From assembly GCA_963555705.1 (NCBI GenBank), contig OY743169.1, forward strand, positions 5,518,014 to 5,582,013: a stretch of 64,000 nucleotides of DNA, in the 5' to 3' direction. Under the pieces are notes generated by a model that saw only the letters and a program-made list of their open reading frames with translations, made no database searches and was not told the origin of the DNA. Numbering within the stretch: position 1 is the stretch's first letter; every line of letters starts with the position of its first letter. Positions 57,530-64,000 of this stretch are shown one piece after another. Made by a program: the position numbers and the translations under genes. The DNA comes from Ligustrum vulgare (lineage: Eukaryota > Streptophyta > Magnoliopsida > Lamiales > Oleaceae).

Positions 57530-58201
57530 ATCAATGACCTATATGTGAAGATATAATTAAAAAAAATTATTAGTTTTCAGTTAATATTTTTCATGATACA
57601 CCCTTAAACCAACTATATATCAATATTTGAATTCAAATACGATAATTTATTAGGTTGGAAACTTCATAATTTTATTAGGATGATTATATTCTATGTAATT
57701 ATTTATTTAGTATGATCAATTCTGTAATAGTGAAAATCACTTTAAATTATAATTTTCATTTTTTATTTACAAAATTCTACAAAAATTTCGACAGAACCTC
57801 CCCTATAAATTGGACCTAGCCAACCTTTAGGAAGAATCAAAATGCCACAATAAACCAAAATGTTCAACCTCGACATATTTAAAACTCAAATACAACTCCA
57901 ATCCAACTTCAACATCATCAACTACTCCAAGTTTAATCCAAAATTCATTCCCAATTCCTAAAAAGTCAAGCTAAGATTTCATAACTTAATATCTCATAAT
58001 TTCAATATAACTCCAATAATTAAAATATTATAATATATCTATCTACTAACTTAAAATCAACAATATAAATTTAACATCCAAACTTATATATATTAACATT
58101 TATTTAACACATTTATACATATTAACATGTAATTAACAAGTTTATATACATATATTAACACACACACACACACTAACAAAGATATGTATCTATCTTTGTT
58201 A

Positions 58202-58233
<32 letters not shown>

Positions 58234-58416
58234 TTGTTAGGATAAATTTATTGATTAAATGTTAATATGTATATGTGTATATATATATATATAAACGCAC
58301 ATATATACATACATGAGGATCGGGTCTTACAATGTAGGAAGTGGCGGCGGCGAGCGGAGGCACGACGTGGGTGGCGGCGGGCGGAGGTGGTGCCGGTTGG
58401 TGGAGGGGCTCGGTGG

Positions 58417-58459
<43 letters not shown>

Positions 58460-58610
58460 GCGCGAGAGTTGGCGGGCGGAGGTGGTGCCGGGTGGTGGAG
58501 GGGCTCGGTGGTGGAGAGTGGAGGAAAGAGAGAAAGACAAGAAAAGAGAGAGAGAGAGAGGCGCGAGAGTGAAGATATGAAATTTGCGGGTAAAATAAGA
58601 AGGGAACACG
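57530..58610 (-). other. CACTA 5' non-coding region with LTR-like fragment and microsatellites
   Basis: No coding sequence. Positions 57776-57850 resemble the Tekay LTR (TTTCGACAGAACCTCCCC, TATAAATTGGACCTAGCCAA). A CA/TG palindrome lies at 58158-58217, TA repeats at 58219-58234 and 58271-58293, and GA repeats at about 58418-58457 and 58540-58560. The GCGGCGG- and GA-rich 3' part also resembles the Tekay LTR in composition. Open frames across 58262-58669 come from the GA and GGC repeats. Confidence 0.5.
58158..58217. repeat. Perfect 27-bp inverted repeat in a CA/TG microsatellite
   Basis: Arms 58158-58184 and 58191-58217 are exact reverse complements: (AC)n, then CTAACAAAGATA and its inverse. 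The loop is TGTATC. Confidence 0.95.
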
Positions 58611-58758
58611 CGTCGGTTCTAATTAAGAACCGACGCCCAAAGTCGGCCCGACGCGTATTCCAAAAATAAATTTACGAAAATGCCACCGTCCTTTTTTACA
58701 CATCGATTTTTTGAAAAATCGACGTGTATTCTTTTTTTTGTCCTGTTTTGTACTAGTC
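58611..58758. repeat. CACTA right terminal and subterminal repeats
   Basis: Holds CGTCGGTTCTAATTAAGAACCGACG (an inverted repeat of the same motif found at the left end), the inverted repeat ATCGATTTTTTGAAAAATCGA, and the terminal TCCTGTTTTGTACTAGTC ending at 58758, followed by TGT. Confidence 0.8.
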
Positions 58759-58761
58759 TGT

Positions 58762-60192
58762 AGAGTCAAACATTAGTGTTTATCGTTGTTAAGAGTCTAG
58801 TTCATAGTGACAAGAAAATTTTAAATGAAGTTCTTGGAGTTATCCTATCAAACTCTCGACTTGAGTCTTACAAGGACATTTAAAAAGCCATAAAATATGT
58901 TACTGATACTTTAACTCACAAACATTTTCAACAATTTAGATCGCACTTTTTATATGTGTTGGGTCAAAGCTTACTTCTATAACCGTGATTTAAGACGAAT
59001 TGCACTCCATCTCAAAATTAATCCAAACATCTATGATATGTTTTTCCATTTTTTCTCTTTAATGTATAATTATTTCATATAAATTGTAATTCATATTAAA
59101 CCTAATTTTCAAATCCCGGAACTCAAATATTTTCACAAAATATAAATAGATTATAAGGCAAATTTGATCATTAGAGCATCTCTGATATTTAACTTGTTAG
59201 TTTCGGATGTTAGATACTTGTCAAATTTATATCTACAATGAACGTGCTAGTATATTATTTAAGTATATTTATTACATAAGTTGAATGAATTTTGCTACTT
59301 GCACAATTATGTTGACAATTAGATGATATGGAAGTGTTATGTTTGTTAATTTAAAAGATGATGTGATGTATGAAAAATTAGAATTATCCTACGTAAGCTA
59401 ATTTAGAGCATCTTTAATACTACCTTTTGCTTTAAGAATCTGTTTAGTAATGTGAAAAAATTTTGATTTTTGTGATTTTTTAAGTTTTTTTTATAGATGT
59501 GTGGTTTGAAAAAGTTTGAAAAGTAAAAAATTGTGGGCTTGATTAAAAATGGATGGTTGAGATTGAGTTTGAAATATTGAGGTTACATTTTTACTATTAG
59601 CAAACGGGCTATAAATATTCAGCTGACAAGACGATGAGATTGAGGTGACAAAATGATGTGACATCATTTATTGTAAAAAGTTGTCTAACGCGATGTCTAT
59701 TCGTGGACGATGTGCTAGGCATCTTCCACAATAAACGCTACAATGTTGTATCAATCTTCCTCTTCTATTTTTCTTTCTCTAAACGAGGGTAACAAAGTGC
59801 CCGCCCCCTCACAGGGAGCGGGCATATTAATCCCCTCCCCATGGCGGGGAGGGGATCAAAACTGTTCTTTCTCTTTCCTCATTTTTGGAGTGTTCGGCGG
59901 CTTGAGCCGTCGTTTATTTTTTGAATTTTTGGTGTTTTCTAGGTAGATCAATGATTGAAAATTGGAGAGAGAAAATATGTGATTAAAAAATAGTTTGAAA
60001 AATTGTGTTGTTTATAAATTTGTTTATAAATTATAATCATTGCGTAAAAGAACGGAGTGTTTATTATATCTTCTTACCCATTTTATTTCTTGCCATATCA
60101 TATTTTTAGAAGGTATCCAGCATTGAAGATGACATAGTTACTGTTTGGTACCTATTATTCAAAATCTCATTTTTTTTTAAAACTCATTTTCA
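58762..60192. other. AT-rich intergenic DNA
   Basis: No gene recognised. Diverged copies of the dispersed AT-rich repeat lie near 59455-59560 and 59936-60050. The segment 59798-59870 contains an inverted GC-rich pair (CCCGCCCCC and GGCGGGGAGGGG). Confidence 0.45.
59936..60050 (+). repeat. Copy of the dispersed ~110-bp AT-rich repeat
   Basis: GATTGAAAATTGGAGAGAG..ATATGTGATTAAAAAATAG, then TTGAAAAATTGTGTTG and TTATAAATTATAATCATTGCG. The fullest copy in the window together with 16325-16450. Confidence 0.65.
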
Positions 60193-60197
60193 ATACA

Positions 60198-63100
60198 TAA
60201 TAAGTGTACTTAATATACACTTATTTATATGTCAAAATTAGAATATATTATTGTAGTTTTTGAATAAATGCAATTTAATTTTTATTTATTTGTTTATTTT
60301 TCAGAAAATATCCCAAAAGATGAAGAGTGAAGCAACTTATAGAAGAAATGTACAATTGGATGCTAATTGAGCAGATGAGGAGTTAATGACGACAACTGCG
60401 AAACTAGCATGGTGTTAAAGTAAACAAATCAGAAGTTAAAGGACCCAATTGAAGGAATTGAGAAGTTTCTAAAGTATGGGGACTAAATCTCGTCAATTAA
60501 AAAGATAGGGACCAACTTACAGAATCGAGAAAAGATGAAAATTTGCATCATAGGTCTATCACGCGATCATCGGACTTGAAAGCGCGCGATCGTGCGATGG
60601 TAGAAAAATATCACCCGAGAGTTTTTGAAATTTCTACGCGATCGCTGAACTTTGTGCCTTACGATCGCGTGGCTCTCTCGACTAGGCTTCGGGTCAAATT
60701 TTTAACTAGTTTTCAGCCTCTCCGACCTAAGTTTTCCCAAAACCTATAAATACAACTTATGAGACACAAAAAAGGGACATTTGCCTCACCTAAGAATATC
60801 ATAATTTTGGGATTTCAATATCAAATTCTTGGGAGATTGGAGTAAGCAAGAGGCAAAATTGGAAGAATACAGGAAGAATTAATTCTTGGTGCAAACTTTC
60901 CATTCTTCTTTGTTGTTTTTCATGAACGTTTTCTTTTATTGTTTTCGTTATTTAAATATGACGTGTAACTAAATTCAATGTTGAGATGAATGTTCACTCA
61001 AAATAGTGTGTACCGCAAGCGCACGGGTCGCGTATAAGTAATAAAGTGGACTTTTTGAGTCCGAGTTGTCGATCCCACGAGGAATGTATACTCTATTATA
61101 CTCTAGTTAATTTAATCTTAACAAATGAAACACACAATGAAAAGATGGATTTTTGTAAATTCTAAATTAAAGAAAATAATTCTAAACCGAACTAAAATAA
61201 GGATAATGGAAGATAAAATAGTTTGGATTCATGATTTCACTTAACTCTTGCTTAAGTAATTTCTCAACACATGCAAATTAATAAATTATTCATTTACAAT
61301 GTTAGATCCGATTTTCCAAGCTTAGCTAATTACCTCTCTCGAGTGAAATTAACCATAATCAATTGGTTTAACCTACTATATCTCTATGTCGATTAAAGCC
61401 TAATCAATTGCATTAACTCTTTGTGAAAATAGCTCAATGGATCATCTAGGGTTTAAGGTATATTTCTATCCTTAACAAGAACCTAGAGCATTTGTTATTT
61501 GGTCTAAAATGAATAATATCTCTCGATTATCATATACTTCACAAAACATATATTTGGTGATCAATCAAACACATGAAATAATTTCAATAACAAACACACA
61601 TGAAATAAGCTCAAAATTAATAAACAAATATTAAAATTACTTAAACTAAGTTAAGCTACATCAATCATCCCAACATAAAACAACTAGCCCATTATATAAA
61701 TATTCCACAAAAGATAAGGTTTATGAAAATACATCACAAAATATAAAAATTAAGGATAAAAATACAAGAAAAATGAAATACAACACTTCCATTGATTTTT
61801 GCTTCAAAAATCTTTCAACAATGCTTTGTATTTCCACTTACTTCTTACTTCTTTGCTCCAATTTTGTCTAATAACTTTGAAATCAAAAATAAACTACAAC
61901 TAATTTACAAACAAAATCAAAAACAAAGAAAAGAAAAGAAAAGAAAAGAAAAGAAAAGAGAGAAAAGGGGGCTAGGGTTTTTTTCAAGAAAAATGGGGAT
62001 CAAGTATCCTTGAAACCCTACTCAAAATGCCCAAAAATACTATTTTTTGGCTTTGATCCCCGTCCTTCTGCATTTGGGCCGAACCGGGTCGCACCGGGTC
62101 GGCCCAGATTTTTGCTCAAAATTCTGACCACGTGATCGCGTGGTTGAATGCCTCGCGATCGCGTGGCTGGGCTGAACACTCTCGGTTGGTTCTTTGGCCT
62201 GACTTCGCGAACGCGACCTGGTCTAACCACGCGATCGCGTGGTTCACCTGGTAGCTTTGTTCTTCCATGATTGCAATTTGGTCCTCCATCTTCTGGTCTT
62301 CTTCAATTTAGTCCTCGAATTTTGACTTTTATTACAAATATGCCCTTGCAATATTTGCAAAGTAGGTCCTCTATCTTTCTGAGATGTTGCAATTGAGTCC
62401 CCATACTTTTGATTTCTTTCAATTACATCCTTGGACATCGAAATTGCTCTTCTTTTCGCTCAATTGCTCTCCGATCTTGTTTATTTTCTTTCCAATTGAG
62501 TTTGTACCTAATTGTACAAGATAAACACAATTTATAAGTAGATATTTGCTCTATTTGTCAATTAAATTACTAATTTAGGAACTAAATAAGTGTGTAAAGC
62601 ACACTTATCAATGAACAATGTAACTTAACTTTATTATTTTAATTCATAATTCCATAGTTTTAATGTTTTGTTGCATGTATTGATTTATTATTGTTCTTAA
62701 TGCTTGAATTTCCTGATCACCAATTCATGATATAATGAGTTATTTCCATAATCCGAGAGGTGAGTTAATAACTTAGATCGAGGTAATAAAACAGATAATT
62801 GGACAAGAGGTTCCAATATACTCTTGTTATTATTGCAGTCGCTATGAGAATTTTTATGTTTCATGCACTAAGTTAAGTAATAATTCTTACCCGTTGTAGA
62901 TATATATGGTTGACTTAATTAGGTATAGTTGATTTAAATTCGAGAAAGGAGTTTCATATGTACAAGTGAATTCGACTGGATACGTTATTAAGAAATAAAA
63001 TCGGGATTAGAGTTAATTTAATTGGTTGGGTGAAATTGGGATTTTCAACTACTTTACAATCGTTTTTTAAAATAAAACAATTTCGCAATTTTAATTCTTT

Positions 63101-63280
63101 AGTTCTTAGTTTAAAATGTCAAACTACTTCGTCCGTTCAAAAATGGTTTAGAACTAACATATTTCGGTAATTAATAGCAATCTCTGCGGGATGATAAATC
63201 TGGACTCCTGGTCCACTTTATTACTGCTCACAACCCGTTTACTTGCGAGTATATTTCGCATCGCTAAATATTAGTGAACA
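60198..63280 (+). mobile_element. Solo LTR (about 1458 bp net) containing a nested solo LTR
   Basis: Runs from TAATAAGTGTACTTAATATA (a TG start mutated to TA) to CTAAATATTAGTGAACA. It is flanked by the 5-bp duplication ATACA (60193-60197 and 63281-63285). It is interrupted by 60991-62610, a reverse-orientation member of the same LTR family. No internal region, primer-binding site or coding sequence is present. Such solo LTRs arise by recombination between the two LTRs of one element. Superfamily not assigned. Confidence 0.82.
60991..62610 (-). mobile_element. Solo LTR nested in reverse orientation (1620 bp)
   Basis: TGTTCACTCAAAATAGTG.. to ..AGCACACTTATCA with a perfect 5-bp duplication ATGAA (60986-60990 and 62611-62615). 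Its start is the inverse of the end of the surrounding LTR (..TTACTTGCGAGTA..GTGAACA), and its end is the inverse of that LTR's start. Includes GCGATCGCGTGG repeats at 62130-62245 and a (AAAAG)n-type tract at 61923-61965. Confidence 0.88.
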
Positions 63281-63285
63281 ATACA

Positions 63286-63801
63286 CATTCTATCAATTAA
63301 ATAATCTAAACATAAACCCAAAAGTTTCCAACTTTTTAAGTGTTCTAAATCGCGAGCATTACTCACGCACTGTGCGCGCATACGCGCGTCGCTTTGGCGA
63401 AAAGTGCGTTTTGAATTTTTTTTATCTAAAAAGCGCACGCAAAGCGCGCACAGTGCGTGCGTAAGTGCGCTGAAGCGCGTCCGAAGCGCGCAACTGCATT
63501 TTTTTCTTTTTTTCCCTTTTTTTTTTACTTGTTCAAGTATGGGTAAAATTTAAATCAAATATCTAGAAATTGAAAAACGCTTTTTAATGCTTACTCCCGC
63601 TTAAGCTTCAAAAGCTTGACTCTTGGACTCCACGCTTCGTCACGTTTCACGCTTTTTAGAACACTGTTTTTATCACACATTCTTCAAAAAATTACCATTA
63701 CAAATCATATTATATGAAAATAATGGTTCTCAAACAAGGGCACATTTCTCTTGAAAATGACAATTTCACATTAAATTCTTTTTGCATTGTAATTTTATTT
63801 A
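63286..63801. other. Unassigned DNA with a CG-rich alternating block
   Basis: Positions about 63350-63500 are rich in GCGCGCA, GCGTGCG and similar alternating purine-pyrimidine steps. The rest is AT-rich. No gene recognised. Confidence 0.5.
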
Positions 63802-64000
63802 TGTTATAAAATATTATTATAAATTGGGTATTAGGTAAGAAATTATGTATGAATGACAAATACTATTATGTCCCTGTAAAATTTACATATTACGATTGTG
63901 CCATTATTCACTCCTATAAATAGGAGTCATTTCATTTCATTACATACACCTCTTAATGAGAAGAATTCTCTCATTCTCTCAATCTCTTTCTCTCTAATAG
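63802..64000 (+). mobile_element. 5' part of a Copia-like LTR running off the window
   Basis: Begins TGTTATAAAATATTATTATA at 63802. Promoter-like sequence CTCCTATAAATAGGAG lies at 63911-63926, followed by a CATTTCATTTCATTACA leader and CTCTCTCT-rich sequence, the arrangement of plant Copia U3-R regions. The matching LTR would lie to the right of the window, so the call is tentative. Confidence 0.55.

Larger units (their letters stand above)
32166..58758 (-). mobile_element. CACTA (En/Spm) transposon, decayed and heavily nested
   Basis: The left end begins CACTTGTACAGAAAATGG at 32166. The right end, reverse-complemented from 58758, is GACTAGTACAAAACAGGA. They align over about 18 bp, and both are flanked by the 3-bp duplication TGT (32163-32165 and 58759-58761), the CACTA signature length. 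Both subterminal regions carry GGCGTCGGTTCTAA/TTAGAACCGACGCC repeats. Between them lie CACTA-type genes on the minus strand: a tnp2/DUF4218/DUF4216 transposase and a TNPA-like protein with an Ulp1 domain. About 19 kb of the 26.6 kb is later retrotransposon insertion, leaving a core of roughly 7.8 kb. Both genes are broken. Confidence 0.85.

Noticed and set aside
58262..58669. Arg/Glu/Gly-rich frames near the CACTA right end
   Set aside because: Generated by GA and GGC microsatellites.
60991..63280. Large DNA transposon with ~100-bp terminal inverted repeats
   Set aside because: The inverted ends are better explained by two solo LTRs in opposite orientation, each with its own 5-bp duplication.
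1..64000. CRISPR arrays, prokaryotic operons, rRNA genes
   Set aside because: None seen; the window is clearly plant nuclear DNA.

Overview
This is nuclear DNA from a flowering plant, most likely a eudicot. The evidence is spliced genes with GT-AG introns, a plant-specific DUF3511 gene, a cytokinin-activating LOG gene, and dense plant-type Copia, Tekay-chromovirus, CACTA, hAT and TRIM elements. I cannot name the species from sequence alone. Only two ordinary genes are convincing; almost everything from about 16.6 kb to the right end is transposable-element sequence, much of it nested.

Layout. 1-5.5 kb: low-complexity DNA, namely a C-rich minisatellite, an array built on GTCACA, CAC-rich sequence and a GA microsatellite, followed by a Copia 3' LTR remnant (5494-5707). 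6170-6547 (+): DUF3511 protein of 125 aa. 12857-15407 (-): a complete seven-exon LOG8-like cytokinin riboside 5'-monophosphate phosphoribohydrolase of 216 aa. Copies of a roughly 110-bp AT-rich dispersed repeat lie next to both genes. 17686-22582 (-): a decayed Copia element. 24081-29872 (-): a second Copia-type element with intact LTRs and an AAAAC target duplication. It has lost nearly all of pol, and its interior is filled with many short hairpins that share a loop motif. 30211-31823: a TRIM whose inner LTR carries a hAT deletion derivative (31075-31738).

32166-58758 is one decayed 26.6-kb CACTA transposon (minus strand) flanked by a TGT duplication. It has a broken TNPD-type transposase gene (54284-57529) and a broken multi-exon TNPA-like gene ending in an Ulp1/C48 protease domain (34024-54124). 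Nested inside it are a second TRIM (32722-33675) that splits a 53-bp tandem array, a plus-strand LTR fragment (35271-35751), a Tekay chromovirus block arranged LTR-internal-LTR-truncated internal (35752-48866), and a deletion-derivative Gypsy element (49564-53800, target duplication CGATG). The complete Tekay unit looks intact: gag and pol are joined in frame by a 109-bp intron. The truncated second copy is fused in frame to a CACTA exon.

60198-63280 is a solo LTR (duplication ATACA) containing a second solo LTR of the same family in the opposite orientation (60991-62610, duplication ATGAA). The window ends inside another Copia-like LTR (63802 onward).

The best candidate for something undescribed is the micro-hairpin array of the 24-30 kb element. 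The next most interesting are the tandem Tekay arrangement with its chimeric reading frame, and the gag-pol intron.
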